Assembly (NCBI GenBank): GCA_047971485.1 | Contig: JBKDZR010000019.1 | Coordinates: 1-64,000 of the forward strand | DNA length: 64,000 nucleotides | Direction: 5' to 3' | From: JBKDZR01 sp047971485 | GTDB taxonomy: Bacteria > Pseudomonadota > Alphaproteobacteria > Rhodobacterales > Rhodobacteraceae | Shown here: positions 16,814 through 25,427 of the stretch, one piece after another | Layout of the letters: the number at the start of each line of letters is the position of its first letter | Position numbering within the stretch: position 1 is the stretch's first letter | Program-made: the position numbers and the translations under genes | The notes under the pieces: model-generated | The model's database searches: none | What the model was told of the DNA's origin: nothing | What the model saw: the letters and a program-made list of their open reading frames with translations, nothing else

Positions 16814-17632
16814 TCAGGCCGCGCCCTCGTCCAGCAGGGGATCATGGCGGGCCAGAAAGGCCAGGACAGCGGCATCGAAAGCGGCGGGTTGTTCGATATT
16901 GATCGAGTGGCCGCCATCGAGATCAACCACCTCCATCTGTGGCAACAGGCGGGTGGCCAGGTCGCGCTGGGGCTGAAAACGCCGTTCCTTCAAGCCGTTG
17001 ATCAACAGCGTCGGCACCGTCGTATCGGCCAGGCGATCCGCCAGCGGCAACACCGGCAGGGTGTGATCCATCAGCGCGACAATGGTGGCCAGATCGCAGC
17101 CATCGGCATCACGGGCCAAGATCTCGCGCAGATCCGGGGGAAAGCGGCGGGCGAAGCGCGGGTGAAAGGTTTCCCGACGCAGCGCAGCCAGCCCCTCCTG
17201 CACCAACTGGTCGCGGCGGTCCCGCGCGGCCTGAACCTGCTGGGGCGTGCCCGGCCCGGCCAGCGCACGGTTGGCATTGGTCCAGACCTGCGCCCCAACG
17301 GATGGGGGGTGGCGCAGCGCATGGCGCAGGGTCAGCCCGGCGCCGAAGCTTTGGCCGCAGATGTGCCAGCGCACAATGCCCAGGGCGCGGCGGCCCGCAT
17401 CGAGGGTATCGGCCAGGGCGTTCGGGTGCAGGCGCACCGGATCGGTACAGCCCGGGGTTTGGCCATGACCGGGCAGTTCCGCCAGGATGATCCGATAGCG
17501 CCGCCGCAGCGCTTGCAGGTTCAGCCGCCAGTGGTTGCGGCTGGAATAGAAGCCATGGACCAGCAGCAGGGGCGGCAGGCCGGGCGGATCAGCGGAAAAC
17601 CGGATGGGCAGGGGATCGGGGGGGCTGCTCAT
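16814..17632 (-). CDS. alpha/beta-hydrolase fold protein
   Basis: A 272-residue cytoplasmic hydrolase with no signal peptide. The fold's landmarks are visible: LLLVHGFYSSRNHW (HG oxyanion-hole motif, near residue 25), ICGQSFGAGLTL (GxSxG nucleophile elbow, Ser near residue 95) and DGGHSINIEQP (catalytic His near the C-terminus). The substrate is unknown; such enzymes include esterases, C-C hydrolases and haloperoxidase-like proteins. It converges on the LysR gene with 26 bases between, and is separated from dapE by 122 bases containing the 12-bp palindrome GGATATATATCC (17674-17685). Confidence 0.85.
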   Translation of the reverse strand: MSSPPDPLPIRFSADPPGLPPLLLVHGFYSSRNHWRLNLQALRRRYRIILAELPGHGQTPGCTDPVRLHPNALADTLDAGRRALGIVRWHICGQSFGAGLTLRHALRHPPSVGAQVWTNANRALAGPGTPQQVQAARDRRDQLVQEGLAALRRETFHPRFARRFPPDLREILARDADGCDLATIVALMDHTLPVLPLADRLADTTVPTLLINGLKERRFQPQRDLATRLLPQMEVVDLDGGHSINIEQPAAFDAAVLAFLARHDPLLDEGAA

Positions 17633-17754
17633 GGCCCGCTTCTAGACGATGGCGTGTCCGGGCTCAATCCGGGGGATATATATCCGCTTCCAGCGGATTC
17701 CGGCGCAGACCGGCGCCTTTCCAAGACCTGGCAGGTTTGCCCTACGCCCCCGGC

Positions 17755-18897
17755 TTATGCGAAAAACCCGGCCAGGATCCGGCTGTAAATGGCCTTGAGT
17801 ACGTGGATCTGGGCGATCTCGACATGTTCATCCACCTGATGCATGGATCGCCCGACAAGGCCAAATTCCACCACCGGACAATGGGCCCGCATGAAGCGCG
17901 CATCCGAGGTGCCCCCCGATGTGGACAGCTCCGGGCTGATCCCGGTTTCCGCCGTCACTGCCCTGGCCACCAGGTCCGGCAACGGCCCCGGTGGCGTCAG
18001 AAAGCTTTCACCGGACACCCTTACCTGCATGGCAATGTCGATCCCGGTTTCCGAGGCGACATCCGCAACCTCGCGCTCCAGCCACCCCGTCAGGCTGGCC
18101 GAGCTGTGGGCATCGTTGAACCGGATGTTCACCGTGGCACGGCAGGTGGCGGGGATGACATTGGTCGCCGTATTGCCGGTGTCAAAGTTGGTTACCGCCA
18201 GGGTCGAGGCCTCGAAATGATCGGTGCCCTCGTCCAGCGTCGCCCGGGCCAGCCGATCCATCAGCCGCGCCATGGCCGGCAACGGGTTCTTCGCCCGATG
18301 GGGATAGGCGGCATGGCCCTGTACCCCGGTGGCCGTGAAGAAAATGTTCATGGATCCACGCCGACCGATCTTGATCATGTCGCCCAACGCATTCGGACAG
18401 GTCGGCTCGCCCACCAGGCAGGCGGTCATCGCCTCGCCCTCGGTGGCCATCCAGTCCAGCAGGGCGCGGGTGCCATCGGTGGCCACGCCCTCTTCGTCGC
18501 CTGTAATGGTCAGGATCACGGCGCCATCGGGGGGGGTGGTCTGAACAAAATCCACGGCCGCAGCGGCAAAGGCGGCCACGCCGGATTTCATATCTGTGGC
18601 GCCCCGCCCATAAAGGATGCCATCGCGACACGCGGCCCCGAACGGATCAAAGGTCCAATCTGCCGGATCCCCCACCGGCACTACATCGGTATGGCCGTTG
18701 AACCCAAAGGTCCGGGGGTGCCCCTTGGCCCCCCAACGGGCAAACAGGTTGGACACATCGCCGCGATCCACCCGGTGACAGTCAAACCCGGCACCGGCCA
18801 GCAGATCCTCCAGCAGAACCAGAGCACCGCCTTCTTGCGGCGTGACACTGGGGCAGCGGACCAGGGCAGCGGTCAGGGCAACGGGATCGGTTGTCAT
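17755..18897 (-). CDS. dapE: succinyl-diaminopimelate desuccinylase
   Basis: Zinc metallopeptidase (M20 family) that releases succinate from N-succinyl-LL-diaminopimelate in the lysine and peptidoglycan pathway. The 380 residues include GFNGHTDVVPVGD (first metal His and catalytic Asp), YGRGATDMKSGVAAF (bridging Asp) and ITGDEEGVATDGT (catalytic Glu-Glu). It also has the dimerisation domain and a C-terminal SGGTSDARFM. Length is normal for DapE. It lies four bases downstream of an uncharacterised small gene and in the same neighbourhood as dapD. Confidence 0.97.
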   Translation of the reverse strand: MTTDPVALTAALVRCPSVTPQEGGALVLLEDLLAGAGFDCHRVDRGDVSNLFARWGAKGHPRTFGFNGHTDVVPVGDPADWTFDPFGAACRDGILYGRGATDMKSGVAAFAAAAVDFVQTTPPDGAVILTITGDEEGVATDGTRALLDWMATEGEAMTACLVGEPTCPNALGDMIKIGRRGSMNIFFTATGVQGHAAYPHRAKNPLPAMARLMDRLARATLDEGTDHFEASTLAVTNFDTGNTATNVIPATCRATVNIRFNDAHSSASLTGWLEREVADVASETGIDIAMQVRVSGESFLTPPGPLPDLVARAVTAETGISPELSTSGGTSDARFMRAHCPVVEFGLVGRSMHQVDEHVEIAQIHVLKAIYSRILAGFFA

Positions 18898-18901
18898 GGG
18901 A

Positions 18902-19237
18902 TCAGGCCTCGGGCGTGTCGTAAAAGGGGGTCATCTGGGCCACGATCACGGCGTTTTCCGCCAGGGCGCGTTCCATCAGGGCGCGCTCATCTTTCTCGAT
19001 ATCATGGCCCTCGGCCAAGCGGTCCTCAAGCGTGCCATAGCCCGAGACATCCAGCGGCGCCAACCCGGCCTGCTTGAGGATGGCCACGGTTTCGCGCACG
19101 GCCTCGGGTTCATCCACGCCGCTGGCAAAGCACATCAGCGCCGCCCCCGTCGCCCCCTCGGGCAAGCCGTCATCGGCCTTGCGACCGACCTCGACCAAAA
19201 GGGTATAGACCTGCTGTTTGCGTTTCTTGTCCGACAT
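18902..19237 (-). CDS. conserved-looking hypothetical protein of the dap cluster
   Basis: A 111-residue soluble protein of unknown function beginning MSDKKRKQQVYTLLVEVGRK; no domain is recognised. It has a basic start, a hydrophobic middle (AALMCFASGVDEPEAV) and an acidic helical C-terminus (EKDERALMERALAENAVIV). ATG at 19237 is chosen because the longer open frame upstream is Gly/Pro/Cys-rich and not coding-like. It ends four bases before dapE, so translational coupling with dapE is likely. It may be a small partner or regulator in lysine synthesis, but that is only position-based inference. Confidence 0.75.
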   Translation of the reverse strand: MSDKKRKQQVYTLLVEVGRKADDGLPEGATGAALMCFASGVDEPEAVRETVAILKQAGLAPLDVSGYGTLEDRLAEGHDIEKDERALMERALAENAVIVAQMTPFYDTPEA

Positions 19238-19307
19238 CTGGAACGGCCCTTGCGCTTGTCCGGGGCAGCCATACGCGGTTGCGCAGCGAAACAACAGGGG
19301 CCCGATC

Positions 19308-19556
19308 CTAGCCCTTGATCTTGCGCACCACCCAGATCAGCAGACAGGCGCCCAGCGCAGCCACAATCAACTGGCCAATCCAGCCGCCCAGCGTTGTCCC
19401 GACAACGGCCATCAACAGGGCGTTCAGTATCAGCGCCCCAAGAATGCCCAGCACGATGTTCAGCATCAGCCCATGCCGGGCGTTCATCATCTTCTCGGCC
19501 AGCCAACCGGCCAGCCCCCCGACGATGATCGTTGCAAACCAACCCAAACCTTCCAT
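19308..19556 (-). CDS. GlsB/YeaQ/YmgE-family small membrane protein
   Basis: An 82-residue inner-membrane protein of the transglycosylase-associated (Transgly_assoc, GlsB/YeaQ) family. Three hydrophobic segments alternate with Gly-rich stretches (IIVGGLAGWLAEKMM, IVLGILGALILNALL, LIVAALGACLLIWVV), matching this family's pattern of glycine-zipper helices. Proposed roles are general stress or envelope related; none is firmly established. AGGAG lies 6 bases before the ATG at 19556; an ATG two codons earlier is too close to it. Confidence 0.88.
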   Translation of the reverse strand: MEGLGWFATIIVGGLAGWLAEKMMNARHGLMLNIVLGILGALILNALLMAVVGTTLGGWIGQLIVAALGACLLIWVVRKIKG

Positions 19557-19672
19557 GTGCATCTCCTTGTGCCCGGACAGCCTAGCACCACTCCGGGCCC
19601 CGCGCCATGCCCCGGCCTTGCGCGGCGCGGCTGCGGCGCCATAGTGCCCGGAACACAAAAAGGGGAGAGAGG

Positions 19673-20056
19673 ATGAAACAGGTAAAGGATCTGGTGGCCG
19701 AGGCAAACGCGATCGTCCAACATGCACCGGCCGCAGCCTTGCTGGATCTGCATGGCTGCGCGGATGTGACTTTTGTCGACCTGCGCGATATCCGCGAACT
19801 GGCCCGTGAAGGCATGATCCCCGGCGCCTTCCATTGCCCGCGCGGCATGCTGGAATTCTGGCTGGATCCGACCAGTCCCTATGCCAAGACCCTGTTCCAG
19901 ACCGGTGGGCGCTTTGTCTTCTACTGCGCTTCGGGCTGGCGATCGGCGCTGGCCGCGCGCACGGCGCAGGAGATGGGGCTGACCGGGGTCAGCCATATCG
20001 AGGACGGCTTCAGCGGCTGGAAAAAGGCCGGCGGCCCGGTGGACAAACGGGGCTGA
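19673..20056 (+). CDS. rhodanese-like domain protein
   Basis: A single-domain rhodanese of 127 residues. The sulfur-accepting active-site loop is FYCASGWRSALAA (Cys near residue 83, CxxGxR type). It is preceded by TFVDLRDIRELAREGMIPGAF, the usual CDC25/rhodanese homology region, and followed by HIEDGFSGWKKAGGPV, the typical terminal motif. It probably transfers or carries persulfide sulfur in the cytoplasm. GGGAGAGAGG precedes the ATG. It converges on dapD, with a shared terminator hairpin that includes its own stop codon. Confidence 0.9.
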   Translation: MKQVKDLVAEANAIVQHAPAAALLDLHGCADVTFVDLRDIRELAREGMIPGAFHCPRGMLEFWLDPTSPYAKTLFQTGGRFVFYCASGWRSALAARTAQEMGLTGVSHIEDGFSGWKKAGGPVDKRG

Positions 20057-20067
20057 GACCAGCCCCG
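20048..20067. terminator. bidirectional hairpin between rhodanese gene and dapD
   Basis: CGGGGCT (20048-20054) and AGCCCCG (20061-20067) form a perfect 7-bp stem with a 6-base loop between two convergent stop codons. There is no strong T-run on either side, so termination efficiency is uncertain. Confidence 0.5.
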
Positions 20068-20073
20068 CGCCGG

Positions 20074-20901
20074 TCAGTCCCGCAGCAGATCGTTGATCGA
20101 GGTCTTCGAGCGGGTCTTTTCATCCACCCGCTTCACGATCACCGCGCAATACAGGTTCACGCCATTCTTCGAAGGCAGGGTTCCGGCCACCACCACCGAA
20201 CCTGCCGGGACCTCACCATAGGACACGGTGCCGGTTTCGCGGTCGACGATCTTGGTGGACTGACCCAGGAACACGCCCATGCCCAGAACCGATCCTTCGC
20301 GGACGATCACGCCCTCGACCACCTCGGAGCGGGCGCCGATAAAGCAGTTGTCCTCGATGATCGTCGGGCCGGCCTGCATCGGTTCCAGCACGCCGCCAAT
20401 GCCGACGCCACCCGACAGGTGCACGTTCTTGCCGATCTGCGCACAGGACCCAACCGTGGCCCAGGTGTCCACCATCGTGCCTTCATCGACATACGCGCCC
20501 AGGTTGACGAAGCTGGGCATCAGCACCACACCCGGCGCGATATAGGCCGACTTGCGCACCACACAGTTGGGCACCGCGCGAAAACCCGCCGTCTTCCACT
20601 GGTCCGGGCCCCAACCCAGGAACTTGCTGTCCACCTTGTCCCACCAGCCGGACCCCTGGGGGCCACCAGACTGGGGTTCCATATCTTTCAGGCGAAAGCC
20701 CAGCAAAACCGCCTTCTTGGCCCATTGATTGACATGCCAGTCACCATTGGCGCGCCGTTCGGCCACCCGAAGCGTGCCGCCATCCAGCGCGTTCAGCGTC
20801 TGCTCGATGGCATCGCGGGCTTCGCCCCTGGTGGCCGGCGTGATGGCATCACGGCCCTCCCAGGCGGTTTCGATAGCGGCTTCCAACGCGGCATTGGACA
20901 T
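20074..20901 (-). CDS. dapD: 2,3,4,5-tetrahydropyridine-2,6-dicarboxylate N-succinyltransferase
   Basis: Transfers succinyl from succinyl-CoA to tetrahydrodipicolinate in the succinylase branch of diaminopimelate synthesis; its product pathway feeds DapE, encoded 1.2 kb away on the same strand. The 275 residues show an N-terminal helical domain and then left-handed beta-helix hexapeptide repeats (AYIAPGVVLMPSFVNLGAYV, SGGVGIGGVLEP, CFIGARSEVVEGVIV). The C-terminus (VKRVDEKTRSKTSINDLLR) is typical. The second Met (20901) is preferred because it leaves a GGGGG run at a suitable distance; ATG 20907 is also in frame. Confidence 0.97.
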   Translation of the reverse strand: MSNAALEAAIETAWEGRDAITPATRGEARDAIEQTLNALDGGTLRVAERRANGDWHVNQWAKKAVLLGFRLKDMEPQSGGPQGSGWWDKVDSKFLGWGPDQWKTAGFRAVPNCVVRKSAYIAPGVVLMPSFVNLGAYVDEGTMVDTWATVGSCAQIGKNVHLSGGVGIGGVLEPMQAGPTIIEDNCFIGARSEVVEGVIVREGSVLGMGVFLGQSTKIVDRETGTVSYGEVPAGSVVVAGTLPSKNGVNLYCAVIVKRVDEKTRSKTSINDLLRD

Positions 20902-21104
20902 GGGCACCCCCGGATTGTCGGTTTCTCTGGTCTCGCTCGTCGCCGGGCTATAGAGCTTGGGGACCGATCACGCAATGCCACCCGGGAACAGAGGCCGTTT
21001 CAGGGGCCAGGCCGGGCAGGGATACCGACAGAGATCCATCCCACCTTAACCAATCCCCAATCCATGACCGTCATACTTAAGACAGGACCCAAGGACACAG
21101 CCAC

Positions 21105-21929
21105 ATGACGTACGAAAAGGCCCACCCGCTACCCCATGTACGGGAGGATATCGACCGGACCAGGCACATCCCTGAAACGCCGCAAACCCTGTCTCCGACC
21201 CACCGTCTGGCCTTTGCCGACCCCGATTTTCTGACCCGCGATGATCTGCGCCCCGTCCGGTTTCAACTGGAACTGATGAAACCGCAGCTGACGCTGGATG
21301 AACGCGGAATTGCATCCACAGTGGTGATGTTCGGCGGCGCGCGTATCCCCGCCCCCGAACACAAGGACACCGCCCGCACCCCCACCCTGGCCAACCTGTC
21401 GCGCTTTTACGAAGAGGCGCGGATCTTTGCCCGGCTGGTCACCGAAACAAGCGTGGCCAGCGGCAACCAGGAACATGTGGTCTGCACCGGCGGCGGCCCC
21501 GGCGTGATGGAGGCCGGCAATCGTGGCGCGGCCGAGGCCGGGGGCATTTCCATCGGGCTGAACATCGTGCTGCCCCATGAACAGGCGCCGAACCTGTTCG
21601 TCACCCCGGATCTGTCCTTCAACTTCCACTATTTCGCCACCCGCAAGATGCATTTCCTGATGCGGGCAAAGGCGGTTACCGTATTTCCGGGCGGTTTCGG
21701 CACATTCGACGAATTGTTCGAAACCCTGACCCTGATCCAGACCGGACGCATGGCGCCGGTGCCGTTCATCCTGTTTGGCCGCGCCTTCTGGGACGACATC
21801 ATCAACTGGAAGGCCCTGGCCGCCGCCGGCACCATCTCGGATGAGGATATCCACCTGTTCCGGTACGCCGAAACCGGCGAAGAGGCCTTTGCCATCATGC
21901 GGGACTGGAGCAACACGCCCCCGGCATAG
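21105..21929 (+). CDS. LOG-family (TIGR00730-type) Rossmann-fold protein
   Basis: A 274-residue member of the lysine-decarboxylase-like/LOG family, whose characterised members release cytokinin bases or adenine from nucleotide 5'-monophosphates. The family motif PGGFGTFDELFE is intact (near residue 192), as is the upstream nucleotide-binding segment VVCTGGGPGVMEAGNRGAAE. The N-terminal ~75 residues extend beyond the minimal LOG fold, as in the longer bacterial subgroup. AAGGA precedes the ATG. It is divergent from dapD and convergent with the TonB receptor gene. True substrate unknown. Confidence 0.9.
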   Translation: MTYEKAHPLPHVREDIDRTRHIPETPQTLSPTHRLAFADPDFLTRDDLRPVRFQLELMKPQLTLDERGIASTVVMFGGARIPAPEHKDTARTPTLANLSRFYEEARIFARLVTETSVASGNQEHVVCTGGGPGVMEAGNRGAAEAGGISIGLNIVLPHEQAPNLFVTPDLSFNFHYFATRKMHFLMRAKAVTVFPGGFGTFDELFETLTLIQTGRMAPVPFILFGRAFWDDIINWKALAAAGTISDEDIHLFRYAETGEEAFAIMRDWSNTPPA

Positions 21930-21935
21930 GACACA

Positions 21936-21978
21936 TCCGCCGGGCACAGCCATCACGATATGACCGTGCCCGGGCGGA
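21936..21978. terminator. bidirectional hairpin between LOG-family gene and TonB receptor gene
   Basis: TCCGCCGGGCAC (21936-21947) pairs with GTGCCC-G-GGCGGA (21966-21978), 12 bp with a single bulged G, between two convergent genes. It is strong enough to terminate transcripts from both sides. Confidence 0.65.
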
Positions 21979-21996
21979 CGGCCCCCGGAACAGGAA

Positions 21997-24105
21997 TCAG
22001 AACCGGGTATTTACCCCGATCCAAAGGCGGCGCCCCTCGATGACGTTGTTTTCGTCATCGGCACTGATCTGTTTGTCGAAGACGTTGTAAACAGCCATGT
22101 TCATGTCAAGGTTGTCCGTCATTTGATAGGTCATGCCGAGATCCGCAGTGGTATAGGAATCGTATTCGCGGCCGGTCTTGCCATTGATGGTTTTCGGCTT
22201 GCCGGCACCGCCGATGCGCAGACCACTGTTGATCTCGCGGCCGTGATAGTTGGCCGAGGCCCAACTGCGCAGCCCATCCACCGGCATATCCCAGTCCAGG
22301 CGCAGATTGGCCATGTGCTCGGGGGTCCGGGCCAGGGGAAAGCCCTTGTATTCACCGGTTTCCTTCTCGGAATCGGTGTAGGTATAATTTGCCCGCACGG
22401 ACAGGGTGTCAGTCGCACGCCAATCTGCGGTCAGTTCCAGCCCCTGGATCGTCGCTTTCGAAATATTGCGGTTATAGAAGATATCATAGTCATACATGTT
22501 GCCGGCATTGGGGCCGGCGCCTGGATATTGCGGCCCGGCGGTCCATTTTTCCGAGGTCCGGAAATTCTCAATCTTGTCCTTGAACCGGGTGTGGAAGGCC
22601 GTAGCCCCCAGTTGCAGGTTACGGGTTTCATACATCACCCCAAGCTCATAACTGGTCGAGGTTTCCGCCTTCAGGTCGGGATCCGCAATGATCACGCCAC
22701 AACTGGGCGGGCTGTTCGTGGAACACCGGCCACCGCCCGTGGTATAGGCATAGCCCGGGGTGATCGACCGGATGTCGGGCGCGCGAAACCCGGTGGACAC
22801 CCCGCCTTTGACCGTCAGGGCATCGGTCGCATTCCAGACCCCGTACAGCCGTGGTGTGAAATGGCCGTCATATTCTTCATGGTCGTTATAACGCAGCCCG
22901 AAGGTCAGGGCGAAATCGTCTGTCAGCTGCCATTCGTCTTCAATGAAAAGCGCCCATTGATCGGCTGAAAACTTGTGGGTCTTGCCATCGCGCAGGCCGG
23001 GGTTCTGGTCTTCCAGCTCGGCCCGGAAGAATTGCCCCCCGAAGGTCAGGTTGTGTGCGCCATCAGATCCGGCCTGCAGGTTGGCCTTGGCGTCAAGGGT
23101 CGTGTTGGTGATCTTGGGGCGGCGCTTGTCGGCCGTTCCGGCGATTGCGCGGTAGGTGCGCCTTTCACCGATTTCACGGGATAGCGATACCTCGGTCTCG
23201 GCAAAGGACCAGCGCCCGACATGGCTGAGCGACCAGTGATCCCGGTCATTGTCGCTTGAGGGCGTGTTGTCCGGGTTATCGCGATCGACCTGTGTGGTGC
23301 CCATCTCGAACATGATGTCGTGCTGGTCGGTCGGCGTCCAGGTCAGCCGCCCGGTCAGATCACGGTCCTCGCCGCCGTTCAATCCGCCCACCAGGCTCTC
23401 GGACGGGTTATCCCGGCTCATCGCGCGGCCCCAAAGCTGCAGGCCCAGCCGGTCGGCGACCACCGGGCCGTTCAGGTAAAAGGACATCTGACGGGAATCG
23501 CCATGTTCCGAGCGTTCCTGAAAGGTGCTTTCCACGGAAATCTCTCCGCCCCAAACAGGGCTGACCTTCTTGGTGATGATGTTGACCACACCGCCCATCG
23601 CATCTGATCCATAGAGCGACGACATCGGGCCGCGGACCACCTCAATCCGATCAATCGCCGAAACCGGCGGGATAAAGCTTTGCTCGAACCCAGCGTTTCC
23701 GTTGGTACGGGCATCGCGGGTGCCCTGACGGCGACCATCAACCAGGATCAGCGTATAGGCGCCAGGCAAGCCGCGCATGTAGATATCGGATTCATTGGCA
23801 TTGCCGGTAATCGCCACCCCCTGAACGGTCCTGAGCACATCGTTCAGCGAGGTCACGCTGCTGTTGGCCAGCTCTTCGCCGGTAACCACGCTGATCGAGG
23901 CCGGCGCGTCGCGCAGCAATTGTTCAAAACCGGCGGCGGTCACCACGATCTGGCCCAGATAGTGGCTGTCGTCCCCGACATTCTGGGACTGCGCCGCAGC
24001 CGGCAGACCGCCCGCCAGCGCCAGGGCCAGGGCCGAACCCCGCGCTTTGTGCCGCTTGTTACTGAATACCCGCCCGGTTCGGGCGCCTGAGGAAAGAAGG
24101 GTCAT
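21997..24105 (-). CDS. TonB-dependent outer-membrane receptor, FepA/CirA (catecholate siderophore)-like
   Basis: A roughly 700-residue outer-membrane receptor. The N-terminus has a long signal peptide (hydrophobic core ALALALAGGLPAAAQS). The plug domain includes IVVTAAGFEQLLRDAPASIS as the TonB-box region. The segments MRGLPGAYTLILVDGRRQG and RIEVVRGPMSSLYGSDAMGG are typical of the FepA/CirA/colicin-receptor group. The remainder is a 22-strand barrel ending in the C-terminal Phe (GVNTRF). The likely cargo is a ferric catecholate or related siderophore; this is homology-level inference. The start is uncertain (24105 or 24138). Genes for its own TonB-ExbB-ExbD system lie directly upstream. Confidence 0.9.
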   Translation of the reverse strand: MTLLSSGARTGRVFSNKRHKARGSALALALAGGLPAAAQSQNVGDDSHYLGQIVVTAAGFEQLLRDAPASISVVTGEELANSSVTSLNDVLRTVQGVAITGNANESDIYMRGLPGAYTLILVDGRRQGTRDARTNGNAGFEQSFIPPVSAIDRIEVVRGPMSSLYGSDAMGGVVNIITKKVSPVWGGEISVESTFQERSEHGDSRQMSFYLNGPVVADRLGLQLWGRAMSRDNPSESLVGGLNGGEDRDLTGRLTWTPTDQHDIMFEMGTTQVDRDNPDNTPSSDNDRDHWSLSHVGRWSFAETEVSLSREIGERRTYRAIAGTADKRRPKITNTTLDAKANLQAGSDGAHNLTFGGQFFRAELEDQNPGLRDGKTHKFSADQWALFIEDEWQLTDDFALTFGLRYNDHEEYDGHFTPRLYGVWNATDALTVKGGVSTGFRAPDIRSITPGYAYTTGGGRCSTNSPPSCGVIIADPDLKAETSTSYELGVMYETRNLQLGATAFHTRFKDKIENFRTSEKWTAGPQYPGAGPNAGNMYDYDIFYNRNISKATIQGLELTADWRATDTLSVRANYTYTDSEKETGEYKGFPLARTPEHMANLRLDWDMPVDGLRSWASANYHGREINSGLRIGGAGKPKTINGKTGREYDSYTTADLGMTYQMTDNLDMNMAVYNVFDKQISADDENNVIEGRRLWIGVNTRF

Positions 24106-24240
24106 GCCGTTTCTTGGGTCCTTGTAAAATGGCGGCATCTCCGGCCGTCTGACGGCGTGGGATGCATCTGTTGGCTGGCATAACGCGTGCTGATGATAGG
24201 GCCGGCGCGCTGCGGCCCGGCAGGAATGGCGGGCAATCTG

Positions 24241-25053
24241 TCAGCGCCGCCCCGAATAGGTGATGGTGAAGCTGCGCTGCGCCCCGGGCGGGGGCGCCGG
24301 AAACGGGGCGGCACGGCGCACATGCTGAACCGCGATCTTGTCAAGCTTGGGGTTGCCCGATGCCCGTGCCAGCGAAACCGACGCCAGGCGCCCGTCGGCG
24401 GCGACGGAAAAGGCCACAGTGGCGGTGGCATTGCCGCCCCCCCGGATCTGGTCACGGCGGGTTTTGGCGATACGGGCCATCACCCGGTCGGGATAGCCCG
24501 CTGCGGCACGGCCAGACCCGGTGGCCGCGCCGGGGGCACCGCTGCTTTGCCGGGTGGCACGGGCATCGGCCTGACCACTGGCAGATCCCCGGATCTCGTT
24601 CCTGTCCGCGTTTCCGGTAGGGGCAGGGGGCGATGGCTTGCGCGGCTCGGCTCTTTTCTGCGGTGCGGGCTGTTGCGGTTGCTCGGTCGGGGGATCTTGG
24701 GGCTCGGACACCTCGGAGGGCTGGCTTGTCGGCAGGACGGCATTGGCGGGGGCTGCCTGCGCCGGGGTGATCGGGCTGGGGGCCGATACCGGGCGCGGCG
24801 CAACGGGCTGCGCCCTGTCGGGGGGCGGTGTTTCGGCCAAATCGGGCGTTTGCGATGCCTCGGGCGCCCCCAGACTGCCTGCAACAAGATCTTCGAACCC
24901 CGCGCCAAGACGCGCCGGGGCGGCTTGACCGCCGCCACCACCCGAACTTTCGGGTGCCTTGCCTGCGCTTAGCGCCGCACCTCCAAGATGCGCCATGACA
25001 GACAGGGCCAGTGCCATCACCGGCATGATCCTGGCAAAGGAGACCGGCATCAT
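24241..25053 (-). CDS. tonB: TonB-family energy transducer
   Basis: Spans the periplasm and transmits proton-motive energy from ExbBD to outer-membrane receptors. The 270 residues consist of an N-terminal hydrophobic anchor (ARIMPVMALALSVMAHL), a long Pro/Ala/Gln-rich rigid region (residues ~60-160), and a C-terminal TonB domain. That domain runs from YPDRVMARIAKTRRDQ through VAFSVAADGRLASVSLARASG to VRRAAPFPAPP. The ATG overlaps the preceding exbD stop (ATGA). The usual His of the TonB anchor helix is plausibly the one in VMAHL. It is the last energy gene before the receptor, 135 bases away. Confidence 0.93.
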   Translation of the reverse strand: MMPVSFARIMPVMALALSVMAHLGGAALSAGKAPESSGGGGGQAAPARLGAGFEDLVAGSLGAPEASQTPDLAETPPPDRAQPVAPRPVSAPSPITPAQAAPANAVLPTSQPSEVSEPQDPPTEQPQQPAPQKRAEPRKPSPPAPTGNADRNEIRGSASGQADARATRQSSGAPGAATGSGRAAAGYPDRVMARIAKTRRDQIRGGGNATATVAFSVAADGRLASVSLARASGNPKLDKIAVQHVRRAAPFPAPPPGAQRSFTITYSGRR

Positions 25054-25427
25054 GGCGCGCGCTCCACAACCAGCACAACCTCGGCGGCGCCGGCCCGATG
25101 CAGCGCACCCGCCACTCCAAGCAAGGCTGTGGCCGGCACCTCTCTGTCCGGGACGATGCGCACCGGGGCCATGCCCCTAGCAGCGACGAGATCCTCGGGG
25201 GTGACATCCTGGCCGGCCATGCGCAGACGGCCATCGGCCATCAGCATGGCCGCATCAGGGGGCGGGGCCTGATCCTCTTGTGCCGATTGCGCCGGTGTCA
25301 GATCCGGGTCCAATGGCGGGGCCAGCTGCCCGGCCACCAAAAAGAAGATCAACATCAGGAAGACGATATTGATCAGGGCGATGGTGTTTTCGCGCGCGGG
25401 GCGGACCGTCTGGCAACGCAGGCTCAT
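25050..25427 (-). CDS. exbD: ExbD-like biopolymer transport protein with Asn in place of the membrane Asp
   Basis: A 125-residue bitopic protein of the ExbD/TolR family: short cytoplasmic start, one membrane helix (ALINIVFLMLIFFLVAGQL) and a periplasmic domain. In characterised ExbD and TolR proteins the helix carries an essential Asp in L-I-D-V/I, which is part of the proton path. Here the corresponding residue is Asn (L-I-N-I). The preceding exbD-like gene retains the Asp, so the two proteins may assemble together with only one type conducting protons. Start and stop overlap both neighbours by four bases (ATGA), showing tight translational coupling. Confidence 0.85.
   Translation of the reverse strand: MSLRCQTVRPARENTIALINIVFLMLIFFLVAGQLAPPLDPDLTPAQSAQEDQAPPPDAAMLMADGRLRMAGQDVTPEDLVAARGMAPVRIVPDREVPATALLGVAGALHRAGAAEVVLVVERAP

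Noticed and set aside
17674..17685. 12-bp palindrome GGATATATATCC upstream of the alpha/beta-hydrolase gene as an operator
   Set aside because: It is a simple alternating AT palindrome with no second copy near a promoter; insufficient evidence for a regulatory site.
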